Assembly (NCBI GenBank): GCA_902363835.1
Contig: CABJBM010000014.1
Location: 1-64,000, forward strand
Reading direction: 5' to 3'
Length of the DNA: 64,000 nucleotides
DNA from: Lachnospiraceae bacterium
Lineage (GTDB): Bacteria > Bacillota > Clostridia > Lachnospirales > Lachnospiraceae
Position numbers and translations under genes: made by a program. This document shows positions 1 to 8,540 of this stretch, one piece after another. Every line of letters starts with the position of its first letter. Within the stretch, counting starts at the first letter, position 1. Below the pieces are notes generated by a model. The model searched no databases and was not told the origin of the DNA. It worked only from the letters and a program-made list of their open reading frames with translations.

Positions 1-11
1 ATTTTACCACA

Positions 12-58
12 AAAATAGGACTTCCGATGCACGAACGTGCTTCGGAAAGTCCTATTTT
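12..58 (-). terminator. Terminator of the PHP phosphatase gene
   Basis: An inverted repeat with arms AAAATAGGACTTCCG and CGGAAAGTCCTATTTT encloses a GCAC/GTGC inner stem. It lies 30 bases beyond the stop of the minus-strand gene, and a T-rich tract follows on that strand. Confidence 0.75.
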
Positions 59-88
59 ATTGAGGAGTTATTTCACAGCCCCTTATTA

Positions 89-874
89 TTATAAATCCCA
101 GTAAATGGGCTGCATGTTCTCAAAGGTACAGAATTGTTTGAAGCCAAGGTCTTTTAACATTTCTTTTACTTCCGGAATGTAAGCGCCCAAATGTTCCGCT
201 ATATGAGTGTCAGAACCAATGGTAAGGATGCGGCCTCCCAATTGAAGGTATTGTTTCAGGATCTCCCTTGAGGGAGTTAAGTCCTTTAAACCATATCGAA
301 AACAGGAGGTGTTGACTTCGATCCCTTTTCCGTCGGCAATTACACAACGGAGTATTTTCTCCACCAGATCCATAATATTGCTGTCCGGGTATTCTCCGTA
401 AGTGTCGTACCGCTTGATCATATCCAGATGACCCAGTACAGAGTAATTTTTATACTTTTGTACGACCTCATAGATGGCCTCATAATAAGCCCTTTGGAAT
501 TCTTCCTGGGTCTTTCCCTCTTGAAACTGGTAATTCCAAAACTCCTTGTCATCTACCTGATGGTTGCTCAGAATGACGAAATCAAAAGGCTGTGCTTCAA
601 AATCCTTTTGGAAAAGGGGGATGGTGTGGGTCTGGATCCCGAATTCGATCCCTGCTTTTATGGATAATTTCCCCTTGTATTTTTCTTTCATTTCCTCTAT
701 TTCTTTAAAATAATTTTTATAATCGCAGTTTAAGTCTGTTTTTACCCCATAATCCACATGTTCCGTAAATGCAATTTCATCTAATCCTAAAAGAATTGCC
801 CTTTTAATGATTTCCTCCATAGGACACTCCGAATCATCACTGTAATACGTGTGCACATGATAGTCTGACAGCAT
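89..874 (-). CDS. PHP-domain phosphatase, HisJ/histidinol-phosphatase family
   Basis: This 261-residue protein opens with SDYHVHTYYSDD, the metal-binding HxH motif of PHP (polymerase and histidinol phosphatase) enzymes. Further PHP elements are FTEHVDYG, a GIEFGIQ segment, GHLDMIKRY and a C-terminal GSDTH. The family hydrolyses phosphoesters with a cluster of divalent metals, and HisJ members make histidinol from histidinol phosphate. No his genes are nearby, so the substrate is not established. The start at 874 is preferred over the upstream in-frame ATG at 916 because GGAGGA stands 7 bases before it. The leader contains copy 1 of repeat family A. Confidence 0.85.
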   Translation of the reverse strand: MLSDYHVHTYYSDDSECPMEEIIKRAILLGLDEIAFTEHVDYGVKTDLNCDYKNYFKEIEEMKEKYKGKLSIKAGIEFGIQTHTIPLFQKDFEAQPFDFVILSNHQVDDKEFWNYQFQEGKTQEEFQRAYYEAIYEVVQKYKNYSVLGHLDMIKRYDTYGEYPDSNIMDLVEKILRCVIADGKGIEVNTSCFRYGLKDLTPSREILKQYLQLGGRILTIGSDTHIAEHLGAYIPEVKEMLKDLGFKQFCTFENMQPIYWDL

Positions 875-904
875 GTCATCTTCCTCCATTCTCATTTTTG
901 TATG

Positions 905-982
905 CGAATGAACCAAGTGGATATGCCTGCATATCCGGTTAATTCACAAACGGGAGATTGAAAGAAGTTTTTCCTTCAACCT
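905..982 (-). repeat. Family A structured leader element, copy 1
   Basis: Read on the minus strand this is a two-hairpin element: a TTGAA/TTCAA stem, then GTTTGTGAA, then an 18-nt near-perfect palindrome centred on GGATATGCAGGCATATCC at 919-936, then TTCAT. Two related copies of the same layout lie at 25539-25620 and 49329-49410. It sits in the 5' leader of the PHP phosphatase gene. Its function is unknown; a cis-acting RNA is the simplest reading. Confidence 0.65.
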
Positions 983-985
983 ACT

Positions 986-1014
986 TTGCCGGTTTTTCAT
1001 TTGTATGATATAAT
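986..1014 (+). promoter_or_regulatory. Promoter for the AraC regulator
   Basis: TTGCCG at 986-991 and TATAAT at 1009-1014 are separated by 17 bases. Transcription would begin near 1021, about 75 bases before the AraC start codon. Confidence 0.55.
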
Positions 1015-1094
1015 GATAATGCTCTGAGACTGACTTATCTAACACTATTTTTTTCAGTTATTATAACAATCGTATTTGAGAATGTGAGGAAAGT

Positions 1095-1985
1095 ATGATG
1101 GTGGACATCAATGTCATGCAGGATGCCTCTGAAATTATCCGCTATGACCAGATGGGGATACCCCTCTATATCCGAAGGGGAAAGCTGTCGGATTATCCCG
1201 ATTGGAGGGCTCTCTGCCACTGGCATGAGGACGTGGAATTCATCCGCATTTTAAAAGGACAGATGAATTACCACATCAATGGAAAAAAAGTCCTGCTGAA
1301 AAAGGATGACTGCATTATGGTCAATGCCAGGCAGATGCATTACGGCTATTCCTTTAACCGCCAGGACTGCGATTTTATCTGCATCCTGTTTCATCCCCAG
1401 CTGTTCACCGGAAATAAACTGCTTTTCCAGAAATACATATCCCCGATTATGGAAAATCAGCGCATGGAGTACATTTATTTTGACGGATTAACAGGCGATG
1501 GGCGGGAAACAGCGGCTCTGCTTGACAAAATTTATTTATCAAAGGCGCAGGCAGCCATTGCTTACGAACTGGAGGTCATAGGGATCATGCTCACCTTATG
1601 GAAACGGCTTTGTGAGCGCTGTGAGATCATATCCATGGAAACGGTTGGAGAGGCGGGTTCGGATATTTCGGCTCAAAAGGATATGGTATCTTTTATTTAC
1701 CAGCATTATACGGAAAGGCTGTCCCTATCTGATATTGCAGCAGCCGGAAGCATGTGCCGGAGCAAATGCTGCATTATTTTCAAACGTTATCTGCAGCAGT
1801 CTCCCATTGATTTTTTAAATTCATACAGGCTGGAGGTCAGCCGCGGCTTTTTAAAAGACACCTCCGCCACCATTACCCAGGTTGCCCTTGCCTGCGGTTT
1901 TAATCATTTAAGCTATTATTCCAAGCTGTTTTTACGAAGCTATGGATGTACGCCCAGGGAATACAGAAGTATACATTCCTTGTAA
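1095..1985 (+). CDS. AraC-family transcriptional regulator with cupin sensor
   Basis: This is a 296-residue regulator. Its N-terminal half looks like an AraC cupin: CHWHEDVEFIRILKG, then a KKDDCIMVNARQMHYGY segment near residues 72-90. The last 100 residues form the double helix-turn-helix DNA-binding domain, including SLSDIAAAGSMCRSKCCIIF and the ending FNHLSYYSKLFLRSYGCTPREYR. GAGGAAAG precedes the start; a second ATG directly follows the first. The M42 peptidase starts 28 bases downstream on the same strand, so that gene or the following sugar genes are candidate targets. Such proteins usually sense small carbohydrates; the ligand here is unknown. Confidence 0.88.
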   Translation: MMVDINVMQDASEIIRYDQMGIPLYIRRGKLSDYPDWRALCHWHEDVEFIRILKGQMNYHINGKKVLLKKDDCIMVNARQMHYGYSFNRQDCDFICILFHPQLFTGNKLLFQKYISPIMENQRMEYIYFDGLTGDGRETAALLDKIYLSKAQAAIAYELEVIGIMLTLWKRLCERCEIISMETVGEAGSDISAQKDMVSFIYQHYTERLSLSDIAAAGSMCRSKCCIIFKRYLQQSPIDFLNSYRLEVSRGFLKDTSATITQVALACGFNHLSYYSKLFLRSYGCTPREYRSIHSL

Positions 1986-2013
1986 AAATAAAAAAGAAAG
2001 AAGGAAAACCACC

Positions 2014-3057
2014 ATGGAAACCATGTCATATGTAATATCAATGTTGGAAAAGATCGTAAATATCCCAAGCCCCAGCGGTTATACCAAAGAAGTCATAAAG
2101 GCGATTGAGGAGGAAGCCTTAAAATTCGGCTACTTTTCCGTTTATAACAGGAAAGGGGGACTGATCATTGAAGTTCCGGGGCAGAAGCAGGAGGCTTTAG
2201 GCTTATCCGCTCATGTGGACACTTTAGGGGCCATGGTCCGTTCCATCACCCCGGCAGGGATGCTCACTCTTGTGCCGGTGGGAGGCTTTATGATGGAGAC
2301 CATTGAAGGGATGTACTGCAAAATACATACCAGAACAGGAAAAACCTACACAGGAACCATTCTCACAAAGGAGCCATCCGTTCACACCTATGACAATGCC
2401 AGGACCTTAGAGAGAAAGGTGAAAAACATGGAAATCCGCATTGATGAGCTGGTGAACAGCGATGATGACGTAAGAAGCCTTGAAATATCTCCTGGAGATT
2501 ATATCAGCTTTGACCCCATGTTCGTCCATACAAAGAGCGGGTTTATCAAGTCCCGCCACTTAGATGACAAGGCTTCCGTTGCCATCCTTATGGGTGTGTT
2601 AAAGGATTTGTCTGAGTCAGGCCATAAGCCGGAAAGAACCCTTAAAATTGTGATCAGCAATTACGAAGAGGTGGGCTTTGGGGCAAGCTGGATCCCGGAA
2701 GACATAGAAGAATTCCTTGCTGTGGACATGGGAGCTTTAGGAGATGACCTGACAGGAAATGAAAGAAGAGTATCCATCTGCGCCCAGGATTCCACCGGGC
2801 CTTATGACTATGAAATGACAAACCGCCTCATCGCCGTTGCAAGGGAGAGGGGCCTGGATTATGCGGTGGATGTATTTCCCCATTACGGCTCTGACGTAGG
2901 AAGTGCCATCAGGGGAGGACAGGACATCCGCGGCGCATTGATCGGACCGGGAGTTCATGCTTCCCACGGAACAGAACGGACCCATGAAAAGGGCTTGGAA
3001 CAGACCTTAAAGCTGATTGAAGGGTATATTGGCCTTCCGTTTTCCGGCAGGTCTTAA
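2014..3057 (+). CDS. M42-family metallopeptidase
   Basis: This 347-residue protein belongs to the M42 glutamyl-aminopeptidase/endoglucanase family of co-catalytic zinc peptidases. Visible family elements are the entry NIPSPSGYT, the metal ligand region LSAHVDTLGAMV, the SRHLDDKASVA segment with metal-bridging Asp, the catalytic YEEVGFG, and GPGVHASHGTERTH near the C-terminus. The start at 2014 follows AAGAAGG; an in-frame start at 1942 lies inside the AraC gene and is rejected. The family forms dodecameric cytosolic peptidase shells that finish peptide degradation. It lies between a regulator and PTS genes; no functional link is evident. Confidence 0.9.
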   Translation: METMSYVISMLEKIVNIPSPSGYTKEVIKAIEEEALKFGYFSVYNRKGGLIIEVPGQKQEALGLSAHVDTLGAMVRSITPAGMLTLVPVGGFMMETIEGMYCKIHTRTGKTYTGTILTKEPSVHTYDNARTLERKVKNMEIRIDELVNSDDDVRSLEISPGDYISFDPMFVHTKSGFIKSRHLDDKASVAILMGVLKDLSESGHKPERTLKIVISNYEEVGFGASWIPEDIEEFLAVDMGALGDDLTGNERRVSICAQDSTGPYDYEMTNRLIAVARERGLDYAVDVFPHYGSDVGSAIRGGQDIRGALIGPGVHASHGTERTHEKGLEQTLKLIEGYIGLPFSGRS

Positions 3058-3089
3058 ATCCCTGTTTTTCTTTCTATTTTTTCTTTTTC

Positions 3090-3118
3090 TTGCAAAAGAA
3101 AGTCTCTTGTGCTAGTAT
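3090..3118 (+). promoter_or_regulatory. Promoter for the EIIA-GH4 pair
   Basis: TTGCAA at 3090-3095 and TAGTAT at 3113-3118 are spaced by 17 bases, ahead of the EIIA start at 3152, which has a GGGGGAG ribosome-binding site. Confidence 0.5.
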
Positions 3119-3151
3119 ATAGGCAAAATTTAAGTACAGGGGGAGTTTACC

Positions 3152-3484
3152 ATGGATGAGAATTATGCAGTTGCATTTCAGCTCATTATGAACGCAGGAA
3201 ATTCAAAATCGCTTTCCATGATGGCGATGGAATCTGCCAGAGAATTTAATTTTGAGGAAGCGGAAAAATACTTAAAAGAGGCGGAAGAGGAGATGAGGTC
3301 CGCCCATCAATCCCAGATCGACTTAATCCAGCAGGAGGCCCAGGGCAATCCCGTGGAAGTGAATATTATTCTGGTACATGCCCAGGACCATTTAACCATG
3401 GCAATGATGGCAAAGGACCAGGCAGCCGAGATTTTAAACCTTTACCGCATGATCAAGGATTTAAAAGATAAGATTGAAAAGTAA
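3152..3484 (+). CDS. PTS lactose/cellobiose-family EIIA component
   Basis: This 110-residue protein has the all-helical lactose/cellobiose EIIA fold, normally a homotrimer. The LVHAQDHL segment holds the phospho-accepting His76 together with Asp79 and His80, as in LacA and ChbA of that family. It passes phosphate from HPr to EIIB. The matching EIIB and EIIC genes are about 1.7 kb downstream, after the GH4 gene and a terminator. A stem-loop follows directly, which may lower readthrough into the GH4 gene. Confidence 0.93.
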   Translation: MDENYAVAFQLIMNAGNSKSLSMMAMESAREFNFEEAEKYLKEAEEEMRSAHQSQIDLIQQEAQGNPVEVNIILVHAQDHLTMAMMAKDQAAEILNLYRMIKDLKDKIEK

Positions 3485-3504
3485 ATAAGTGTTTGCCGAA
3501 AAAC

Positions 3505-3546
3505 AGCCTTCTTGCACACTGATCCCATTTCAGGAGCAAGAAGGCT
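3505..3546 (+). terminator. Intercistronic stem-loop after EIIA
   Basis: Arms AGCCTTCTTGC and GCAAGAAGGCT form a perfect 11-bp stem between the EIIA and GH4 genes. The T-tract is weak, so partial termination or 3'-end stabilisation of the EIIA message is more likely than full termination. Confidence 0.55.
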
Positions 3547-3575
3547 TGTTGCAATCCAGGAGAAGGAGAGATGTT

Positions 3576-4910
3576 ATGAAAGGGATCAAAATCGTCACCA
3601 TTGGCGGCGGCTCCTCATATACGCCGGAGCTGGTGGAAGGGTTTATCAAACGTTATGACAAGCTGCCGGTAAGGGAGCTCTGGCTGGTGGATATTGAAGA
3701 GGGAAGAGAAAAGCTGGAAATCGTAGGCGCCCTGGCTCAGCGCATGGTAAAAAAAGCCGGACTTCCCATGAAGGTGATTCTGTCCTATGACAGGCGGGAG
3801 GCTTTAAAGGATGCGGATTATGTGACAACACAGATGAGAGTGGGGCTGTTAGATGCCAGAATCAAGGATGAACGTATCCCCTTAAGTTATGGCATGATCG
3901 GCCAGGAGACAAACGGGGCGGCAGGAATGTTCAAGGCATTTCGAACGATTCCGGTGATCCTGGATATTGTAAAGGACATGAAGGAGCTTTGCCCGGAGGC
4001 ATGGATGATCAATTTTACCAATCCTGCGGGAATGATCACAGAGGCAGTGTTAAGGTATACGGATTTTAAAAAGGTGATCGGCCTTTGCAATGTGCCGGTG
4101 AATATGGTCAATGGTTTTGCCAGGCTGTTAGATGTGGAGCCGGAAAGGGTGACCATGGAGCTGTCCGGCTTAAACCACCATATCTTTGCAACGGATGTAT
4201 TTGTGGATGGACAGTCAAGGCTGGAAGAAATCCTGGAAATCTATCAGCACATTACTGCTGAGGATGCCATTTCCATGAAGAACTTTTCCACCCTGCCTTT
4301 TTCTCCGGAATTTATCCGGGGGCTTCACTGCATTCCCTGCCCTTATCACAACTATTATTTCTTTACCAGGGAGCAGCTGGAAGAAGAGCTGAAGGAGTAC
4401 CAGGAGGGCAGGGTCCGCGGGGAAGTGGTGAAAAAGGTGGAAGAGGAGTTGTTTGAACTGTACAAGGATGAAGATCTGGATGTAAAGCCAAAGCAATTGG
4501 AGATGAGAGGCGGAGCCAGGTACAGCGATGCTGCCTGCAACTTAATCTGCTCCCTGTATAACAATACAGGGGATATCCAGTATGTGAACGTCCGCAACAA
4601 CGGAACCATTACAAACCTTCCTCCGGACAGCGCGGTAGAGGCTGCCTGCATCATTACCAGCGGCGGGCCAAAACCCATTGCAGTGGGGGAACTGAAACCC
4701 CAGATTAACGGAACCATACAAACCATGAAAACCTTTGAGCGCCTGGTCTGCGAAGCGGCTGTTACCGGAAATAAAGATCTGGCGGTGACGGCTCTAAACA
4801 TGAATCCCCTATGCGCAAGCGATCATGATGCAAATTCCGTGGTAAGAGAATTGCTGGAAGCCCATAAAAAATACCTGCCTCAGTTCTTTAAGAACAAAAA
4901 ACAGGAATAG
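3576..4910 (+). CDS. 6-phospho-glycosidase, glycoside hydrolase family 4
   Basis: This 444-residue GH4 enzyme carries the NAD-binding glycine motif GGGSSYTPEL near its start. It also has the family's FTNPAG, GLCNVP (metal-binding Cys) and GLNHH (metal-binding His) motifs. GH4 enzymes cleave phosphorylated disaccharides by an NAD- and divalent-metal-dependent redox and elimination mechanism. The sequence resembles the 6-phospho-beta-glucosidase branch (CelF/LicH) rather than MalH. The start at 3576 follows AGAAGGAGAG. It would act on sugar 6-phosphates delivered by the adjacent PTS. Confidence 0.9.
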   Translation: MKGIKIVTIGGGSSYTPELVEGFIKRYDKLPVRELWLVDIEEGREKLEIVGALAQRMVKKAGLPMKVILSYDRREALKDADYVTTQMRVGLLDARIKDERIPLSYGMIGQETNGAAGMFKAFRTIPVILDIVKDMKELCPEAWMINFTNPAGMITEAVLRYTDFKKVIGLCNVPVNMVNGFARLLDVEPERVTMELSGLNHHIFATDVFVDGQSRLEEILEIYQHITAEDAISMKNFSTLPFSPEFIRGLHCIPCPYHNYYFFTREQLEEELKEYQEGRVRGEVVKKVEEELFELYKDEDLDVKPKQLEMRGGARYSDAACNLICSLYNNTGDIQYVNVRNNGTITNLPPDSAVEAACIITSGGPKPIAVGELKPQINGTIQTMKTFERLVCEAAVTGNKDLAVTALNMNPLCASDHDANSVVRELLEAHKKYLPQFFKNKKQE

Positions 4911-4913
4911 GAT

Positions 4914-4961
4914 AATTGCTGTGAAATTGACTGAAAAGGTCTGTTTCACAGCAATTTTTTT
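4914..4961 (+). terminator. Rho-independent terminator after the GH4 gene
   Basis: A perfect 13-bp stem (AATTGCTGTGAAA with TTTCACAGCAATT) is followed by a run of T residues, four bases after the GH4 stop. Confidence 0.9.
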
Positions 4962-5040
4962 AGCATTATAACGGGAGAATTGCCAGGAAAAAGGGAGAGT
5001 TTTTAAGAATTAAATAAAAAGTTTATTTTTATTTTAGAAT

Positions 5041-5068
5041 TTGCTTGTGTTTTTGCATATGATATAGT
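5041..5068 (+). promoter_or_regulatory. Promoter of the EIIB-EIIC-GH1-GntR-MupG operon
   Basis: TTGCTT at 5041-5046 and TATAGT at 5063-5068 are separated by 16 bases. The predicted start site near 5075 lies just upstream of the palindrome at 5088-5101. Confidence 0.65.
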
Positions 5069-5087
5069 ATTATATGGGTATGAAGAA

Positions 5088-5101
5088 GTGGTCTAGACCA
5101 C
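5088..5101. promoter_or_regulatory. Palindromic operator, GntR/HutC type
   Basis: GTGGTCTAGACCAC is a perfect 14-nt palindrome located about 13 to 27 bases after the predicted start site, where a bound repressor would block transcription. The core GTCTAGAC fits the GT-N-TA-N-AC pattern known for HutC-type GntR repressors. The GntR gene at 9065 in the same operon is the obvious candidate for binding it. Confidence 0.75.
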
Positions 5102-5116
5102 AGAAAGGGGTGCAAG

Positions 5117-5422
5117 ATGTATCATATTTTATTAGTTTGCTCTGCAGGAATGTCTACAAGCATGCTTGTAAAAAAAATGCAGGATGCAGCATCAGAAAAA
5201 GGCGTGGAGGCCACCATTTGGGCGGTGGGAGATGCTGAATCCATTGATGAAGTGAAAAAGGCAGATATCATTTTGTTAGGGCCTCAGGTTCGTTACCTGG
5301 AGAAGAAAATGAACGAGAGAGTCAAAAACGAAAAACCCGTGCTTGTCATTGATATGATGGCTTACGGCACGATGAACGGCGCCAAGGTCCTGGATCAGGC
5401 GCTGGGGAAATTAAATGGGTAG
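5117..5422 (+). CDS. PTS cellobiose-family EIIB component
   Basis: This 101-residue protein has the phospho-accepting cysteine Cys8 in the loop VCSAGMSTSM, the signature of lactose/cellobiose EIIB. The remainder, including ADIILLGPQVRYLE, matches the small Rossmann-like EIIB fold. It takes phosphate from EIIA (3152) and gives it to sugar bound by EIIC (5483). It is the first gene of the operon and has AGAAAGGGG upstream. Confidence 0.93.
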   Translation: MYHILLVCSAGMSTSMLVKKMQDAASEKGVEATIWAVGDAESIDEVKKADIILLGPQVRYLEKKMNERVKNEKPVLVIDMMAYGTMNGAKVLDQALGKLNG

Positions 5423-5482
5423 GTATGAAAAAGAAACTCCCCTTTAAAAAATTAAGGGGATAATAAAAGAGGGAGAAAAGTT

Positions 5483-6871
5483 ATGGGTGCATTTAATTCA
5501 TTCATGGAAGCAAAGTTTATGCCGATCGCAGCGAAAATCGGTTCCCAGAAACATTTGGTCGCCATTCGTGATGCATTTATTGCCATCATGCCCATCACCA
5601 TGGTGGGTTCCATTGCGGTTTTGCTCAATGTATTTTTAAGAGATCTTCCGAATCAGGCAGGGATGACCGGTTTTGTTAAGGCCATGGGACCGATCATCAG
5701 CGTCAACGGAAACGTATATTTTGGTTCGATTGTAATTCTTGCTCTGGCATTTGTATTTGCCTTGGGCTACAACCTTTCAAAAACCTATGATGTAAACGCC
5801 ATTGCAGGCGGAGTCATTGCATTTGCAAGTTTAGTTACCTGTATGGGACAAAGCGCTTCCTTCACTTATGAGCTTCCGGGAGTTGCAGCATCGGCAGCCG
5901 ACCAGTTAAAAGGTCTTGGTCTTGACGTAGCAGCCACCCAGGGCGGCGGTGTAGCATTAAACGGGGTCAGCGGCTGGGGATACTTAGGTTCCGCATACAC
6001 CGGTTCCGGCGGCCTCTTTACCGCATTGATTATGGGCTTTATCTGTACCATGATTTACATAAAGCTGATGCAAAAGAAGGTGACCATCAACCTTCCGGAT
6101 TCCGTACCTCCGGCAGTGAGCAAGGCATTTGCAGCAATTGTTCCGGGTGTAATCGCTATTTATGTGGCAGGAATCTTAACTCAGATCTGCATAACCGCAA
6201 CAGGCTCCACCATTAATGAAATGGTTCTTCAATATATTCAGAGGCCGCTCTTAAGCTTATCACAGGGCTTCTTCAGTGTAATCCTCATGGTATTCTTAAT
6301 TCAGCTGTTATGGTTCTTCGGATTACACGGACATAATGTACTGGCTCCCATCATGGATGGAATCTACTTAACAGCATTAAACCAGAACATTGAGGCATTT
6401 ACTTCCAGCCAGAGCGCTGCCAACCTTCCTTACTTATGGACCCGCGGTTCCTTTGACGCATACTGCCAGATGGGCGGCTCCGGCATCACTTTGGGCCTGA
6501 TCATTGCCATCTTCCTGTTTTCCAAGAGAGACGACCAGAGGGCAATTGCAAAACTGTCCTGGCCAATGGGGGTATTCAATATTAATGAGCCGATCACCTT
6601 TGGTATGCCAATTGTGTTAAACCCGGTATACTTAATTCCGTGGCTGATCGTTCCTCCGATATGTGCGACGATTGCATACGGTGCAACTGCCATCGGCCTG
6701 ATCCCTCCGGTATTCGTTTCAGTACCATGGGTAATGCCTGCAGGCATTTATGCCTTCCTTGCAACAGGGGGAAACTTTATGGCAGCCTTGGTATCCCTGT
6801 TCAACCTGTTTATATCCTTTATCATCTGGACACCTTTTGTCATGATGGCAAACAAAATGAAAGAAGAATAA
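5483..6871 (+). CDS. PTS cellobiose-family EIIC permease
   Basis: This 462-residue integral membrane protein is the sugar-translocating subunit. The opening FMEAKFMPIAAKIGSQKHLVA and the segments LLWFFGLHGHNVLAPIMDG and NINEPITFGMPIVLNP are family hallmarks; the Glu of NEPI lies in the sugar site. About ten hydrophobic segments are apparent. It imports and phosphorylates a beta-linked disaccharide or related sugar with EIIB and EIIA. AGAGGGAG precedes the start. Confidence 0.93.
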   Translation: MGAFNSFMEAKFMPIAAKIGSQKHLVAIRDAFIAIMPITMVGSIAVLLNVFLRDLPNQAGMTGFVKAMGPIISVNGNVYFGSIVILALAFVFALGYNLSKTYDVNAIAGGVIAFASLVTCMGQSASFTYELPGVAASAADQLKGLGLDVAATQGGGVALNGVSGWGYLGSAYTGSGGLFTALIMGFICTMIYIKLMQKKVTINLPDSVPPAVSKAFAAIVPGVIAIYVAGILTQICITATGSTINEMVLQYIQRPLLSLSQGFFSVILMVFLIQLLWFFGLHGHNVLAPIMDGIYLTALNQNIEAFTSSQSAANLPYLWTRGSFDAYCQMGGSGITLGLIIAIFLFSKRDDQRAIAKLSWPMGVFNINEPITFGMPIVLNPVYLIPWLIVPPICATIAYGATAIGLIPPVFVSVPWVMPAGIYAFLATGGNFMAALVSLFNLFISFIIWTPFVMMANKMKEE

Positions 6872-6887
6872 TCACATAGTATGAGAA

Positions 6888-6952
6888 GGAGCTGCCAGAC
6901 CAGTTCGCAGGGGTTGTCCTGACAGAACTGATTTGGCGGCTTCTCGTTGTAA
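6888..6952 (+). other. Long imperfect hairpin between EIIC and the small membrane gene
   Basis: The arms GAGAAGGAGCTGCCA and TGGCGGCTTCTC, with inner AGTTC and GAACT, form an imperfect stem of about 60 nt. There is no T-tract. It may set differential expression of upstream and downstream cistrons. Confidence 0.45.
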
Positions 6953-6978
6953 CTTGAGAAAGAAGGGTGGAGTTTTCC

Positions 6979-7125
6979 ATGAAAAGCTGGACTGTATTTT
7001 TAATTGCCATAGGCTGTCTGTTCATCACCGTATCACCCCGGCTTCCAGCCTCTGCCATGTATATGACCGTTGGTCTGGTATTCATACTATTGGGTGCAGT
7101 TATGCTGAAAAGGAAGAAAAAATAA
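6979..7125 (+). CDS. Small membrane protein of the PTS operon (48 aa)
   Basis: A 48-codon frame starts at 6979 and ends at TAA 7123-7125. The product has two hydrophobic segments, WTVFLIAIGCLFITVS and MTVGLVFILLGAVML, and a basic tail LKRKKK, so it should be a two-helix hairpin membrane protein. It lies between EIIC and the GH1 gene, 13 bases before the latter, and GGGTGGAG stands in front of its start. I do not recognise a family. Its operon position suggests a PTS- or membrane-associated role, but this is inference. Confidence 0.65.
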   Translation: MKSWTVFLIAIGCLFITVSPRLPASAMYMTVGLVFILLGAVMLKRKKK

Positions 7126-7138
7126 GGGGGTATGAGGT

Positions 7139-8521
7139 ATGAGATTTAAGTTTCCCGAAGGATTTTACTTTGGAAGCGCCACCAGCGCAACCCAGTGCGA
7201 GGGAAGTGAAGAAAATGACGGAAGAGGAAAAAATATCTGGGACCTGTGGTATGAGGAGGAGAGCTTTAAATTTCATGGAGCTATTGGCCCGGGTACCACT
7301 TCTTCCTTTTACAGGAATTACAAAGAAGACATTCAGCTCATGAAGCAGACAGGCCATAATTCCTTTCGCACTTCCATCAGCTGGTCCCGTCTGTTTCCAA
7401 AGGGGTTCGGAGAGGTGAATGAAAAAGCGGCTGGCTTTTACCGCAGCCTGTTTCTGGAATTAAGAGAGAATGGAATTGAACCGTTTGTAAACCTGTACCA
7501 TTTTGATATGCCGGTAAAGCTGCAGGAAATGGGAGGCTGGGAAAACAGAAAGGTTGTGGATTATTATAAGGAATATGCCTGGACCTGCTTTAACCTGTTT
7601 GGAGATCTGGTCAGACACTGGTTTACCTTTAATGAACCAATTGTCCATGTGGAATGCGGATACCTTCAGTGCTATCACTATCCCTGTAAGGTGGATCCCA
7701 AAGCAGCAGTTTTGGTGGCCTATCATACGGCTCTTGCCAGCGCTTTGGCTGTGAGGGAATATCATTGCATGAAGCAGGAGGGAAAGATCGGGATCATCCT
7801 GAATCTGACCCCGGCTTATCCAAGAAGCTCCCATGAGTCCGATGAAAAGGCGGCAGAGATCGCTGAATTGTTCCAGAATAAGAGTTTCCTGGATCCTGCT
7901 GTAAAGGGAACTTATGATCCGGAACTGGTGGCACTTATAAAGGCACACGATCTTCTGCCGGAGGCATCTGCAGAGGACCTGGAAATCATCCGGCAAAATA
8001 CGGTGGATTTTCTGGGTGTGAATTACTACCATCCCTTCCGGGTCTGTGCAAAGGCCAGCCTTCCCAATCCGTCAGCACCCTTTACCCCGGAATACTATTT
8101 TGATATCTATGACATGCCCGGCAAACGGATGAATCCATACCGTGGCTGGGAGATATACCCGAAAGGCTTATATGACATTGCCGTTAATATCCGTGACAAT
8201 TATGGAAACATTGAATGGATGGTCACGGAAAATGGCATGGGTGTGGAACATGAGGGGCGTTTCAGGGAAGACGGCATGATACAGGATGATTACCGCATTG
8301 AATTCTATAAGGAACATTTGACATGGCTTCACAAGGGGCTGTCGGAAGGAAGCAATTGCATCGGTTATCATGTATGGACCTTTATAGACTGCTGGTCATG
8401 GCTCAATGCTTACAAGAACCGCTACGGGCTTGTGGAGCTGGATTTGGAGACCCAGAAGCGGACCATAAAAAAATCAGGTTACTGGTATCAGGAACTGCTT
8501 GAAAACAATGGTTTTGAATAG
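7139..8521 (+). CDS. 6-phospho-beta-glucosidase, glycoside hydrolase family 1
   Basis: This 460-residue protein has the full GH1 layout. The acid/base glutamate Glu166 is in FNEP and the nucleophile Glu364 is in TENG. The N-terminal FPEGFYFGSATSATQCEG segment is typical, and KGLYDI and ENGMGVE lie in the phosphate-recognising branch. It hydrolyses phosphorylated beta-glucosides made by the PTS. The organism thus has both a GH4 and a GH1 phospho-glycosidase for this PTS. GGGGG precedes the start. Confidence 0.93.
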   Translation: MRFKFPEGFYFGSATSATQCEGSEENDGRGKNIWDLWYEEESFKFHGAIGPGTTSSFYRNYKEDIQLMKQTGHNSFRTSISWSRLFPKGFGEVNEKAAGFYRSLFLELRENGIEPFVNLYHFDMPVKLQEMGGWENRKVVDYYKEYAWTCFNLFGDLVRHWFTFNEPIVHVECGYLQCYHYPCKVDPKAAVLVAYHTALASALAVREYHCMKQEGKIGIILNLTPAYPRSSHESDEKAAEIAELFQNKSFLDPAVKGTYDPELVALIKAHDLLPEASAEDLEIIRQNTVDFLGVNYYHPFRVCAKASLPNPSAPFTPEYYFDIYDMPGKRMNPYRGWEIYPKGLYDIAVNIRDNYGNIEWMVTENGMGVEHEGRFREDGMIQDDYRIEFYKEHLTWLHKGLSEGSNCIGYHVWTFIDCWSWLNAYKNRYGLVELDLETQKRTIKKSGYWYQELLENNGFE

Positions 8522-8540
8522 GGGCAAATAGGAGAGAAAT

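Noticed and set aside
4355..4801. 148-codon minus-strand frame inside the GH4 gene
   Set aside because: A shadow of the GH4 frame; low-complexity Ser-rich composition.
7460..8032. 190-codon minus-strand frame inside the GH1 gene
   Set aside because: It is antisense to a strongly supported GH1 gene, has no ribosome-binding site and no recognisable motif.
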